From assembly GCA_910589545.1 (NCBI GenBank), contig CAJUSY010000005.1, positions 1 to 55,643 on the forward strand: a stretch of DNA of 55,643 nt. Direction: 5' to 3'. The stretch's first letter is position 1; the number at the start of each line of letters is the position of its first letter. Both the position numbers and the translations under genes were made by a program. This DNA is from Peptoniphilaceae bacterium. GTDB lineage: Bacteria > Bacillota > Clostridia > Tissierellales > Peptoniphilaceae. Under the pieces are notes generated by a model, which searched no databases, was not told where the DNA came from, and was given only the letters and a program-made list of their open reading frames with translations. Shown here piece by piece: positions 7,166 through 15,772 of this stretch.

Positions 7166-9836
7166 CGATAGCTTCTCCTTCATTGTTTTTCAACTTACAG
7201 ATTTTATTATAATCGCAATAATTACAGGAATTGTAATCATGTGCTTTTATGAATAATCTTTTATTTCTAATGTTTTCTCGAAATTCTTTTACCTTTTCAA
7301 TCATAATTTCATCAAGCTCATTTTTCGTAATAGACTGAAGATATTCATATTCCTCATTATCTTTGATGCTTTTGTATTTGCAACTTACTACATTCCCATA
7401 AGATGAATATATCGCAAATTGAAAGCCCCTATTCTTAGACAAATCTTTAGCTTTTCTGAAACTATTTTTGGATAATTTGTAATCAATTAAGCGAATCTTT
7501 CCCGAATCTGTTTTATCCACTCTGTCTATTCGTCCTATGAATTTTGTATTTTCATCTAAACTCACAATAAAATCTTCTTCTAACTTGTAAGGATAAAACT
7601 TTTCAGGTTCTTGTCTGTTATTATAAATATCTTCTTTAATAAAATCTTTGAGTTTAAATAAATACTTATCGTAGTCAAATTCATTTTCCTTAATATTCGT
7701 AGTTAATCCGAATTTTTCAAATGAATTTTTTAGTAAACTATCCAAACTCGACAAGTCTAATTCACATTTACCATCAATCGCATCTTTAATTTCATATATA
7801 TTAATTCCGTAAAATTCCTCCAATGTATTATGCAATATAATCCCAATATCCAATTGTCTCGATTTTATTTGTGGTTTAAGTTTCAAATAATATCTAAAAT
7901 AAAATTTCATTGGACATTCAAAATATGTTTCTATTTGTGTTGGTGATAATTCTTTGCTTAAAATATATTGAGTTGTCTTATCGTCAACTTCAAAATCAGA
8001 GATATCCTTTGACATTATCCTAGTTTCTAATCTATTTAAATGTTGTTTTAAAGAATATTTTTCATAAGCTGATACGCTGTGAAGTTTTTTAATATCAATT
8101 TTTCTTATGTTTTTGTTTTTAAGTTTTTTGATTTTTTGATTTGACATTATATTTTTATTTAAAATCAACCTTGATTTAATGCTATTTTCTGTATTATAAG
8201 ACATATAGACTTTTTTGTTCGCTCTATTAATCGCATCGACAAATCTATCAATATTTCTCTTTCTATTATCTTCATCTGATAAAATATCAACTCCGCAATT
8301 TTGAAGAAACCTAATGTTTTCTTCATTGTAAAAGAAATCGTAATTAACTTTTCCTGGAATCACATCATCATTCATATTAACTACGTATAAAACATCGTAG
8401 TTTGAAAGTCTAATATCCGTAAGGGAATATATTCTAATTCCATCTACTAAATAATCTGTAGAATCAACCTTCAAATTTTTTATCAAATCCATCAAATAAG
8501 AGTTAATATTTTTCGATTTTTTAACAAGTTCAGCATGATTTTTATACAAATCCTCAAGTATTATCAAAAGTTTTTCAGAAAATAAATTAAATCCTTTATC
8601 ATAACTTTCTTTTTTTTGAATTATTGCTATAAGATTAGCTAAAACATTAATGTTTGTTTCTATAAAATATAAATAATACGATTTAATCTCTTTTAAAATT
8701 TGTAAATTAGTTTCATAATTAACATTTACTTTCAAAATTTTAACTAAATCTTCCCAATCATCAAACTCAAAATCTGACAATATACTTCTGAACGTGACTT
8801 TATCCTTCAAATCAAATTCTATAAAACAACTATCTAGTGTAGAAAAAATATATTGCTTTAAAGTTTTCGTATTATCAAGTAGATTAATTATATCTAAGAA
8901 AAATTTGTAGTCACGATAAGAAATATAATCATCTCCAAAAACTGGAATATCGTGTAATTTCAAGGAATTCAATATTTCCCTTTTTGAGGAATCTTTTTCT
9001 AAAAGAATTGCCATTTTATTATAATCATAAGTGTATGAATCTTTTGATATTTCATTAATTAGCCTGTCTTTTTCCAAAATTTCATTGGTTAATTTAACTA
9101 CCTTCTTTTCAATGAATTTATTTGGTTTTGATTTATCTTCATTTTGAATAACATCAAATCCAATATCACGCAATTGATTTACTAATTCACTTTTGTATTC
9201 ATTATAATAATCCACGTAAATATAGACATTAACATCATAATTTTTCAACTGATTTATTACTTCCAATTCAATTGGTCGAAACTCACTAAATCCATGAATG
9301 TAAATATCCTTGTTTTTTTGAAGATTAAGATTTTTTGTGTCATAGGCATCAAATTTATCAAGAAAATTATACTGTTTCATAATGCTTTGATATCTTTCAT
9401 ACACTTTACTTAAAATATTTAAACTAACATTGTGACTAGAGATTTCTTCAAGTTCATCTATTTTTTTATTTGAATACTTACATGTAGATATAAATCTTTT
9501 GGATGAATTTATCATTCCATTAGAATTGAAAAATTTATTATCCTCAAACACCCCTTCATTGATAAGCTCTTTAATTGCCAGTCTCAAAATCAAATCTGTC
9601 AGATATGTTGAAATGTCTGAAGCATTTACTAGATCATCTATAGTCCAAATCTTCACGTCGCATAGCACCGATTGTTCTTTTAAAAACTTATTTCTAATAT
9701 TTTTAATTAGCTTTCTATTTGGCAAAATTAAAATAAAATCAGTGTTGCCATTTCTAATTTGATTTTTTAAATAAGATATATTTTCATCAAAAAGCTTTGA
9801 AGAATTTGAATTAGTGTACACAATTCTCTTATTCAT
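7158..9836 (-). CDS. addB: AddB/RexB-type nuclease subunit
   Basis: An 892-residue protein with a C-terminal RecB-family nuclease: YFECPMKFYF near residue 640, FIGRIDRVD and LIDYK near 785, and a cysteine cluster CNYCDYNKIC near 873. Together with the earlier Cys, these four cysteines match the iron-sulfur cluster of AddB. The N-terminus (NSNSSKLFDENIS) lacks a recognisable Walker A, so it resembles RexB more than Bacillus AddB and is also short for the family. It is followed by addA with an 8-base overlap. Together the two should process DNA ends for recombination. The identity rests on domain and gene order; overall divergence is high. Confidence 0.85.
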   Translation of the reverse strand: MNKRIVYTNSNSSKLFDENISYLKNQIRNGNTDFILILPNRKLIKNIRNKFLKEQSVLCDVKIWTIDDLVNASDISTYLTDLILRLAIKELINEGVFEDNKFFNSNGMINSSKRFISTCKYSNKKIDELEEISSHNVSLNILSKVYERYQSIMKQYNFLDKFDAYDTKNLNLQKNKDIYIHGFSEFRPIELEVINQLKNYDVNVYIYVDYYNEYKSELVNQLRDIGFDVIQNEDKSKPNKFIEKKVVKLTNEILEKDRLINEISKDSYTYDYNKMAILLEKDSSKREILNSLKLHDIPVFGDDYISYRDYKFFLDIINLLDNTKTLKQYIFSTLDSCFIEFDLKDKVTFRSILSDFEFDDWEDLVKILKVNVNYETNLQILKEIKSYYLYFIETNINVLANLIAIIQKKESYDKGFNLFSEKLLIILEDLYKNHAELVKKSKNINSYLMDLIKNLKVDSTDYLVDGIRIYSLTDIRLSNYDVLYVVNMNDDVIPGKVNYDFFYNEENIRFLQNCGVDILSDEDNRKRNIDRFVDAINRANKKVYMSYNTENSIKSRLILNKNIMSNQKIKKLKNKNIRKIDIKKLHSVSAYEKYSLKQHLNRLETRIMSKDISDFEVDDKTTQYILSKELSPTQIETYFECPMKFYFRYYLKLKPQIKSRQLDIGIILHNTLEEFYGINIYEIKDAIDGKCELDLSSLDSLLKNSFEKFGLTTNIKENEFDYDKYLFKLKDFIKEDIYNNRQEPEKFYPYKLEEDFIVSLDENTKFIGRIDRVDKTDSGKIRLIDYKLSKNSFRKAKDLSKNRGFQFAIYSSYGNVVSCKYKSIKDNEEYEYLQSITKNELDEIMIEKVKEFRENIRNKRLFIKAHDYNSCNYCDYNKICKLKNNEGEAIDD

Positions 9837-11448
9837 TGTAATCTCCTATGAATTCTTGTAAAATTGAGTTTTTAGGGACTATTGAATCGTCTTTTATTTC
9901 TATAAAATAATTCAAAATGGATTTTAACCTTTCAATCTCTGTAAAGTTATGACCGTTTTTGTCGTAATTTTCCACTAATTTCAAAACGTATTTTTTCAAA
10001 ATATTAATTTCATAAATTAATGATGAGTCTATTATACTGTCTGCTTCATTTTGATATGGAAAAACATTAACATATTCAGCAGCGTGAACTCTTGGCCACT
10101 CAGACAATGTATCATCTACGCTTTTATCTCTTTGAACAAAATCTCTTACCATTCTTCTCATAAGTCTAATATCTGTAGTTGAGATTCTGTTGTGACAATC
10201 AATGCTTAGTTGTGTCAATGCTGATACATAAATTTTGTATTTGTCCTTATCTGGAACTAGACTTGTAAGTTTTGGATTAAGTCCATGAATTCCTTCCACA
10301 ATTATGATTCCATTTTTGTCAAGTTTGGTGTAAGTATCGCCATATTCTCTTTCGCCTGTAATGAAATTATAAATTGGCAAATTAACATAATCACCTTCCA
10401 ATAATCTCATTAAATCTCTGTTAAAAGTATTTAAATCAAGCGCATTAATCGATTCGTAATCCTTGTTGCCCTCTTCATCCAAAGGAGTGTCGACTCTATT
10501 CACAAAATAATTATCCATTGAAATAGGAATAGGATTTTTGCCTCTTACAGCTAATTGCACAGAAAGTCTTTCAGCCATCGTAGTTTTTCCAGAAGATGAC
10601 GGTCCAGATATTTGAACTAATCTCGCGTTGTTGTAGATAATCTTGTCGGCAATATATGAAATTTGATTTTCAAAATAAGCTTCATTTACGCTAACCAAAA
10701 AATCCATATTTCCATCCTGAATTTTTTCATTCAAGCTTCCCACATAACCAATATCCAACATTTCAGTCCATTTTTTTGATTTAGAAAATATTTTTGAGAG
10801 AGCTTTTTGTTCTTTAAATTCAGTAAATTCACCAGTTCTGCTAACACTCAATGCTACTCCTGGAAAATAATTGATAAGTTTGTAGTGTTTCAAAAATCTC
10901 GTAAATGGAGCTACAAATCCTTCTATTCCAAAGTAATGATTGTGACATTTGTACAAATACACTTCATCCTTGTCTAAACTTTTTAGTAATCTTGATTTTT
11001 GAATGTATCCTTCCTTTTCAAAGATATCAAAAGCTTCTTTCCTGGAAACTTTTACTCTTTCAATTCTAAGATTTTGATTAATCAGATCATCCATTAGTTC
11101 TCTGATTTCTTCCAAATCTCTAAAATGAATTTCGTTGTTATTTTCGAATTCAAGATACATATAGTCTCCAATTGTGTATTCAACTACCAATTGATCTTCG
11201 GGAAATTTTATTTTAAATGCCAATAACAGAAGCAAAATTCCTGTTTTCATCAATGTGTCTTGTGAATAAATGCTGTTTTCATTTACAAACTCAATCGTAT
11301 CTCCATCATCTACACTACTCATAATATCGACAATTTTGTTGTTTTTTAATGCAACAATACTATCTTCATATCCATAATCAAGGGCATAATCATATATTGT
11401 CTTATTTTCATAATCACAAGTTTTGTTATTATTAACTATCCTAATCAT
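9829..11448 (-). CDS. Uridine-kinase-like P-loop protein with N-terminal TGS/tRNA-synthetase-like domain
   Basis: A 539-residue two-part protein. The N-terminal half resembles the TGS and second additional domain of threonyl-tRNA synthetase (ubiquitin-like start, then a region containing HNHYFG). The C-terminal half is a nucleoside-kinase-type P-loop ATPase with GPSSSGKTT near residue 285, SMDNYFVNR and IIVEGIHGLN. Proteins of this architecture are usually annotated as uridine kinase, but the physiological substrate is not settled from sequence. The ATG at 11448 follows GGAG with a 7-base gap; a farther upstream ATG precedes that site. It overlaps the pseudouridine synthase and addB by 8 bases each. 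Confidence 0.85.
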   Translation of the reverse strand: MIRIVNNNKTCDYENKTIYDYALDYGYEDSIVALKNNKIVDIMSSVDDGDTIEFVNENSIYSQDTLMKTGILLLLLAFKIKFPEDQLVVEYTIGDYMYLEFENNNEIHFRDLEEIRELMDDLINQNLRIERVKVSRKEAFDIFEKEGYIQKSRLLKSLDKDEVYLYKCHNHYFGIEGFVAPFTRFLKHYKLINYFPGVALSVSRTGEFTEFKEQKALSKIFSKSKKWTEMLDIGYVGSLNEKIQDGNMDFLVSVNEAYFENQISYIADKIIYNNARLVQISGPSSSGKTTMAERLSVQLAVRGKNPIPISMDNYFVNRVDTPLDEEGNKDYESINALDLNTFNRDLMRLLEGDYVNLPIYNFITGEREYGDTYTKLDKNGIIIVEGIHGLNPKLTSLVPDKDKYKIYVSALTQLSIDCHNRISTTDIRLMRRMVRDFVQRDKSVDDTLSEWPRVHAAEYVNVFPYQNEADSIIDSSLIYEINILKKYVLKLVENYDKNGHNFTEIERLKSILNYFIEIKDDSIVPKNSILQEFIGDYNE

Positions 11449-12406
11449 ATTTGTTCTCCAAATCATTCAATATTTTTTCAAATAGATCATCTCTTTTGCT
11501 TTCAAAAACCATGGATTCGTATTTTTTGTATCTTTCCATTTTTTCTGGAAATTCTAACTTATAAGAATGCAATAATTGAAAATTTAAATCGTACTTATTT
11601 TTGAAATATTTATTAACATCTCTGTTTCCATATTTAATATCTCCAATTATAGGGTTATTAATATGTGACAAATGAGCTCTGATTTGATGTGTCCTTCCAG
11701 TCAATAAATCTACATTGACCAGTGAATATTTCCCGAAATTTTTTACATTCCATACCTTAGTTAAGCTTTTCTTTCCTTTTGAATTAATAATAGATTTGTT
11801 TTTTTCGCTATTTTTTTCCAGTGCCAAATCAATCATCTGATCTTGTAAATTACCAACTACAATTGTTTCGTAAATTTTCGTAATATCGTGTTTTTTGAAT
11901 AAATCATTAAAGAATTTCAGACTATCATAAGTTTTTGCACCGACGACAATCCCAGATGTATTCCTATCCAATCTATTAACCAATGCTGGTGTAAAAGTTG
12001 AGTTTTGAGTTGGTTGATATTGATTAGTTTTTATCAAATAACTTACCATCATATCCACTATGTTTTTTCCATAATCACTAGGATTTGCAGCATGAGATAA
12101 CACTCCTATTTTTTTGTTAATCAAAATCAAATCATCATCTTCATAGATTATATCCAAGTTAAAATCCTCAGCAGTGTATACTTTATTATCTTGATATTTT
12201 TCAATAACTTCATCGTACAAATAAATATTTACCACATCGTCAATTTTCAAATTGTAGTCAGGTTCTGTCCTTTTTTTATTAACTTTTACTTTTTTAGTTC
12301 TGATAAGTTTTTGGATATGATTTTTGCTCATTTTTGGCATCAATTTCATAATAAACCTATCTACTCTTTGGTTGCTATTTGAATTATCTATATTTATATG
12401 TCTCAT
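11441..12406 (-). CDS. RluA-family 23S rRNA pseudouridine synthase
   Basis: A 321-residue protein with an N-terminal S4 RNA-binding domain (QRVDRFIMK through KVNKKRTEP) and an RluA-type catalytic domain. The signature is VNRLDRNTSG, whose Asp (near residue 145) is the catalytic nucleophile, followed by the RTHQIRAHL motif. It should isomerise specific uridines in large-subunit rRNA; RluC- or RluD-type specificity cannot be decided here. It is the first gene of the operon that continues into the P-loop protein and addBA. The ribosome binding site is AGGAG five bases before ATG. Confidence 0.9.
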   Translation of the reverse strand: MRHINIDNSNSNQRVDRFIMKLMPKMSKNHIQKLIRTKKVKVNKKRTEPDYNLKIDDVVNIYLYDEVIEKYQDNKVYTAEDFNLDIIYEDDDLILINKKIGVLSHAANPSDYGKNIVDMMVSYLIKTNQYQPTQNSTFTPALVNRLDRNTSGIVVGAKTYDSLKFFNDLFKKHDITKIYETIVVGNLQDQMIDLALEKNSEKNKSIINSKGKKSLTKVWNVKNFGKYSLVNVDLLTGRTHQIRAHLSHINNPIIGDIKYGNRDVNKYFKNKYDLNFQLLHSYKLEFPEKMERYKKYESMVFESKRDDLFEKILNDLENKYD

Positions 12407-12418
12407 TATTGCTCCTAT

Positions 12419-12447
12419 TTGAAAAATTGTTAATAAATCATTATAAT
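12419..12447 (+). promoter_or_regulatory. Promoter of the small membrane protein gene
   Basis: TTGAAA (12419-12424) and TATAAT (12442-12447) are 17 bases apart, upstream of AAGGAAGG and the ATG at 12467. The palindromic ATTATAAT may also serve as a -10 for the divergent pseudouridine synthase, but no good minus-strand -35 is visible. Confidence 0.8.
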
Positions 12448-12466
12448 TTAATAAGGAAGGTGAAAA

Positions 12467-12856
12467 ATGAAAAATTTTATTGATACAATGGTAGACTTTA
12501 TTTATAAATTTGCAAAGCTTTTATTATTATTGCTCATTCTAGTAGTTACGACATTGTATGTTTACAAAACAATTGATTCAATGTTTTCCAAAAACTACAC
12601 AAGTTCTCAAACTTACTCAAAGGATTTAAAAATCCAACAAGTTACTGAAGAAGTTAAAGACATTGAAATCACAATTCCACCTGAAGCAAAAGACTTAGAT
12701 GTGTCAAAGATATTAATCAGTGGAAACATAATTACGAATGAACAAGAATTCTTAGATTACTTAAAACAAAACAATGTTACTGCTTTTAAGGATGGCAATT
12801 ACAAATTAAATAAAAATATGACTACAGAAGAAATAGTAAACCAAATAAAGAAATAA
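12467..12856 (+). CDS. Small membrane-anchored protein with MltG-like C-terminal motif
   Basis: A 129-residue protein with one transmembrane helix at about residues 16-34 and an extracytoplasmic tail. The last 40 residues (DGNYKLNKNMTTEEIVNQI) resemble the repeated motif found at the end of MltG/YceG-like wall hydrolases, in the pattern G-x-Y-x(3-4)-K-x-M-x(3)-E-I. The catalytic domain of MltG is absent, so no hydrolase activity is claimed. The gene has its own strong promoter and ribosome binding site. It meets the convergent gene at 12857 with no spacer, and its terminator lies inside that gene. Confidence 0.75.
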   Translation: MKNFIDTMVDFIYKFAKLLLLLLILVVTTLYVYKTIDSMFSKNYTSSQTYSKDLKIQQVTEEVKDIEITIPPEAKDLDVSKILISGNIITNEQEFLDYLKQNNVTAFKDGNYKLNKNMTTEEIVNQIKK

Positions 12857-13387
12857 TTAATATCCCTTATTGACATAAGAATCGATAAGGGATTTTTTCT
12901 TTATTGGTTCAAAAACATTATTTGCTATCAAATGTTGTTTGATATTTTCATTTATTGTGTGAAAAATCATCTTCTCATAATCTTTGAGTACAATTTCAAA
13001 AAGATTATCCCTCATTCTGTAGGACAAAATGTCTATGTAATATGCTTCAACATTCTTGTATTCTATCAATTCCAAAATCTTTAAAATTGTATTATCTTTT
13101 TCTAAGTAATAGTTTCTGCATTTATTTAAAGATGCAATATACTTCTTCGTTTTTTTGTTTTTGTATTTGTTAGCTATTGTATTGTATTCCTTAGCTTTTA
13201 AATTATAATATTGATAATTAAAAACTCCCTCATTTACTGTTTTAATATCAGTGAAAGGTCTTAGATTAAAACTATTAATCAATACGTTGTTTCTTGAAAT
13301 AAATTCCTGCTTTGTTATTTTCTCTTCATCTAACAAATCAATCAATTCATTTCTTTTTTTTACATAAAAATCTACATTTCTTTTCAT
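12857..13387 (-). CDS. Hypothetical protein, 176 residues
   Basis: I do not recognise this protein. It is soluble, Lys/Asn/Tyr-rich and probably mostly helical, with no signal peptide, membrane segment or cysteine motif. It begins MKRNVDFYVKKRNEL and has the ribosome binding site AGAGG. Its stop codon is adjacent to the stop codon of the convergent small membrane protein gene. The preceding gene on this strand, asparaginase, has its own terminator at 13444-13480, so this is probably a separate unit. Confidence 0.75.
   Translation of the reverse strand: MKRNVDFYVKKRNELIDLLDEEKITKQEFISRNNVLINSFNLRPFTDIKTVNEGVFNYQYYNLKAKEYNTIANKYKNKKTKKYIASLNKCRNYYLEKDNTILKILELIEYKNVEAYYIDILSYRMRDNLFEIVLKDYEKMIFHTINENIKQHLIANNVFEPIKKKSLIDSYVNKGY
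12863..12898 (+). terminator. Terminator of the small membrane protein gene
   Basis: The stem TCCCTTAT (12863-12870) / ATAAGGGA (12885-12892) is followed by six T. It lies wholly within the 3' end of the convergent gene at 12857-13387, so the two transcripts overlap by at least 36 bases. Confidence 0.75.
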
Positions 13388-13443
13388 AATTTTCCTCTAA
13401 CTAAATTATAATTCATATCTCACACTTTTCAAAATTTGCAAAT

Positions 13444-13480
13444 AAAAAAACGGTAAAATATTTTGAAAATTATTTTACCG
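13444..13480 (-). terminator. Terminator of the asparaginase gene
   Basis: A perfect 10-bp stem (CGGTAAAATA at 13451-13460 with TATTTTACCG at 13471-13480) is followed on the minus strand by seven T. It lies 10 bases past the ansA stop codon. Confidence 0.9.
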
Positions 13481-13489
13481 ATAATATTC

Positions 13490-14488
13490 TTATTCTATTA
13501 TTGAAATATCATGATTTATAATTGAGTAAAATTCGTCTTGAATTTTTTGAATATCTCTGTTGTGTTTTCCCATTACATACATCATTTTACAAACAACTGA
13601 TTCTAATGTCATATCTTTTGATTCCAAAACATCTAACTTTTCTCTAATTCTCATACCAACTTGGTATACTCCAATATCTGAGCCTTCTTGTGGAACTTGA
13701 GTTGTCATTACAATAATTTTATTAGTCGAGTATCGATCCATTAATCTTAGAAATTCTTCAGAAATTCCTACAGGCATTCCACCCACTCCATAACTTTCTA
13801 CGATAATACAGTCGTATTTTTCGAAAATATCTTCTAATATATCTGCTCTCATTGATGGGATTAATTTCAACAAATATACGCTATCATCTAGTTCATCGTA
13901 AAATTCTACAGTATTATCTGACTTATCATCAATATATCTTAATACTTTTCCATCGTGAATTATTGCAATCAGTGGATAATTAATAGAATCGAATGCATCA
14001 AAACTTTTTGTTCTAACTTTTCTAGCTCTATTTCCACAAATAACTTTTCCATTGAACACTATATTGACACCGTGTGATTTTTCTTTACTAGCAAATATCA
14101 ATGCATCTATTAAATTATTCTTTGCATCTGTAATATCATTTGAAATTGATTTTTGAGCACCTGTTATTACAATTGGTTTTGGGCTTTTTTGAATTAAATA
14201 CCCTAACGCAGATGCAGTGTATGCCAAAGTATCTGTACCGTGTGTTATTACAAACCCATCGTAATTATCGTATTTTTCTTTTATAGTTTGTTTGATATGT
14301 ATCCAATGCTCTGGTTTTATGTCTGTTGAATCAATACTGAATAAACTTATTGTATCCAATTCAAAATCAAATTTCTTAAATTTTACATATTCTAATATGT
14401 CTTTTGCTTGAAGACCTGGTGCTAATCCTTTATCTGTAGCAACGGAAGCTATAGTTCCTCCAGTTGTAATTAATAGTAGTTTTTTCAT
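13490..14488 (-). CDS. ansA: Type I (cytoplasmic) L-asparaginase
   Basis: A 332-residue asparaginase that hydrolyses L-asparagine to aspartate and ammonia. The two signature regions are present: TTGGTIAS near the N-terminus, with the nucleophilic Thr, and THGTDTLAYTA near residue 84-94. There is no signal peptide, which fits the cytoplasmic type I enzyme. It is monocistronic, with its own terminator and an AGGAGGGG ribosome binding site. It is divergent from pstS, so the two share a 142-bp control region. Confidence 0.95.
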   Translation of the reverse strand: MKKLLLITTGGTIASVATDKGLAPGLQAKDILEYVKFKKFDFELDTISLFSIDSTDIKPEHWIHIKQTIKEKYDNYDGFVITHGTDTLAYTASALGYLIQKSPKPIVITGAQKSISNDITDAKNNLIDALIFASKEKSHGVNIVFNGKVICGNRARKVRTKSFDAFDSINYPLIAIIHDGKVLRYIDDKSDNTVEFYDELDDSVYLLKLIPSMRADILEDIFEKYDCIIVESYGVGGMPVGISEEFLRLMDRYSTNKIIVMTTQVPQEGSDIGVYQVGMRIREKLDVLESKDMTLESVVCKMMYVMGKHNRDIQKIQDEFYSIINHDISIIE

Positions 14489-14544
14489 ACACCCCTCCTA
14501 GAAATAGTATAACACTTTACTTTTAAAAATTGTAAACAAATAAT

Positions 14545-14583
14545 TTTACATACAATTTACAATAATATTATATGAATTTTAAA
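14545..14583 (+). promoter_or_regulatory. PhoP-box array upstream of pstS
   Basis: TTTACA (14545-14550) and TTTACA (14556-14561) are separated by five bases, followed in the same 11-bp register by ATTATA (14567) and TTTAAA (14578). Direct repeats of TT(A/T/C)ACA with 5-bp spacers are the known binding pattern of PhoP in Gram-positive bacteria. The array overlaps the probable -35/-10 region of pstS. Confidence 0.7.
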
Positions 14584-14630
14584 CATTACATGTATTCTAT
14601 TAGTGAATTAAATATGAAAGGATGATTTAT

Positions 14631-15566
14631 TTGAAAATCAAAAAATTTATGTTAGTTGCTATGATGCTAGTATTTGGAGTATTCATGGTAGCATGTGCAA
14701 AACAAGATGATGGAAAAACATCAGACAACTCAAACAAAACAGAAACTACTTCTACAGATTCTAAATCAAACGAAAGTGCTGGAGGAGAAATCCACGTAGT
14801 ATCAAGAGAAAATGGTTCAGGTACTAGAGGAGCTTTTACAGAAATTACTAAAATCTTAGAAAAAGGTGCTGACGGTAAAGAACAAGACAAAACAGTTTCT
14901 TCTGCAATCGTACAAAACAGTACTAACGCAGTTATGATGACTGTAGGTCAAGACAAAGACGCTATTGGATATATTTCATTAGGTTCATTAAACGACAAAG
15001 TTAACGCAGTAAAAATCAACGGTGTTGAAGCAACTTCTGAAAATGTTCAAAAAGGAGACTACAAAATCTCAAGACCTTTTAACATTGCTTACAAAGGAGA
15101 ATTAAAACCACTTCCAAAAGATTTCTTAGATTATATTCTTTCAAAAGAAGGACAAGAAATTGTTAAAAAAGAAGGTTATGAACAACTTCCTGAAGAAGCT
15201 AAAGCTTACAACAAAAATTCTCAAAAAGGTAAAATCGTAGTTGCAGGTTCAACTTCAGTTTCTCCATTAATGGAAAAATTAGCAGAAAGCTACAAAGCAA
15301 TGTATCCAGAAGTAGAAATCGAAATCCAATCAACAGGATCTTCAGCTGGTATGAACTCAGCTATTGAAGGTGTATGTGATATCGGAATGGCTTCAAGAGA
15401 ATTAAAAGACAAAGAAAAAGAACAATTAAAAGCTCAACCTATCGCAATCGATGGTATAGCAGTTATAGTAAACAAAGAAAATACAAAAGCAACAGATTTA
15501 ACTCTAGAACAAATAAAAGATATCTTCACTGGTAAAGTTAAATCTTGGTCTGAAATTTCTAAATAA
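14631..15566 (+). CDS. pstS: Phosphate-binding lipoprotein PstS, halves in permuted order
   Basis: A 311-residue substrate-binding protein of the Pst phosphate importer. A lipoprotein signal ends at Cys22 (FMVAC), then a Ser/Thr-rich linker. The order of conserved blocks is swapped: SRENGSGTRGAF (about 58-69), IGYISLGSLN and FLDYILSKEGQEIV come first, and GSTSVSPLMEKL (about 206-217), STGSSAGMNSAIEG, IGMASREL and AIDGIAVIVN come second, ending in KSWSEISK. In ordinary PstS the GSTSV half is N-terminal. The start is TTG at 14631, nine bases after AAAGG; the in-frame ATG at 14622 overlaps that site. A terminator separates it from pstC. Confidence 0.92.
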   Translation: MKIKKFMLVAMMLVFGVFMVACAKQDDGKTSDNSNKTETTSTDSKSNESAGGEIHVVSRENGSGTRGAFTEITKILEKGADGKEQDKTVSSAIVQNSTNAVMMTVGQDKDAIGYISLGSLNDKVNAVKINGVEATSENVQKGDYKISRPFNIAYKGELKPLPKDFLDYILSKEGQEIVKKEGYEQLPEEAKAYNKNSQKGKIVVAGSTSVSPLMEKLAESYKAMYPEVEIEIQSTGSSAGMNSAIEGVCDIGMASRELKDKEKEQLKAQPIAIDGIAVIVNKENTKATDLTLEQIKDIFTGKVKSWSEISK

Positions 15567-15580
15567 TTCCTCTCAAAAGG

Positions 15581-15606
15581 CAGATCTCTTATGAGGTCTG
15601 TTTTTT
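15581..15606 (+). terminator. Terminator between pstS and pstC
   Basis: The stem CAGATCTC (15581-15588) / GAGGTCTG (15593-15600) has one G-U pair and is followed by six T. It probably allows pstS to be made in excess over the membrane components. Confidence 0.8.
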
Positions 15607-15687
15607 ATTTTGAAAGAATTTATTTTACATTTGTAAAATGCAATGTTTCCCTATTTCTACAGTCTTTTACTTTTTAACTTGAAAAAC

Positions 15688-15726
15688 TTTACATTTAATT
15701 AACATTATTATCGCATTAATTTTACA
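15688..15726 (+). promoter_or_regulatory. Four-hexamer PhoP box upstream of pstC
   Basis: Four hexamers stand at an exact 11-bp period: TTTACA (15688), TTAACA (15699), ATCGCA (15710, degenerate) and TTTACA (15721). This is the geometry of a PhoP tandem-dimer site. A GATAAT/TAATAT -10 candidate follows at 15734-15741. The controlled operon encodes PhoP and PhoR themselves, so positive autoregulation is expected. Confidence 0.8.
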
Positions 15727-15772
15727 AGCTCTTGATAATATTAAGGTGATAAAAATATAGAAAGGATTTAAT

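Noticed and set aside
15581..15772. A riboswitch or small RNA in the pstS-pstC gap
   Set aside because: The gap is explained by a terminator, an inverted repeat and the PhoP boxes; no conserved riboswitch core was recognised.
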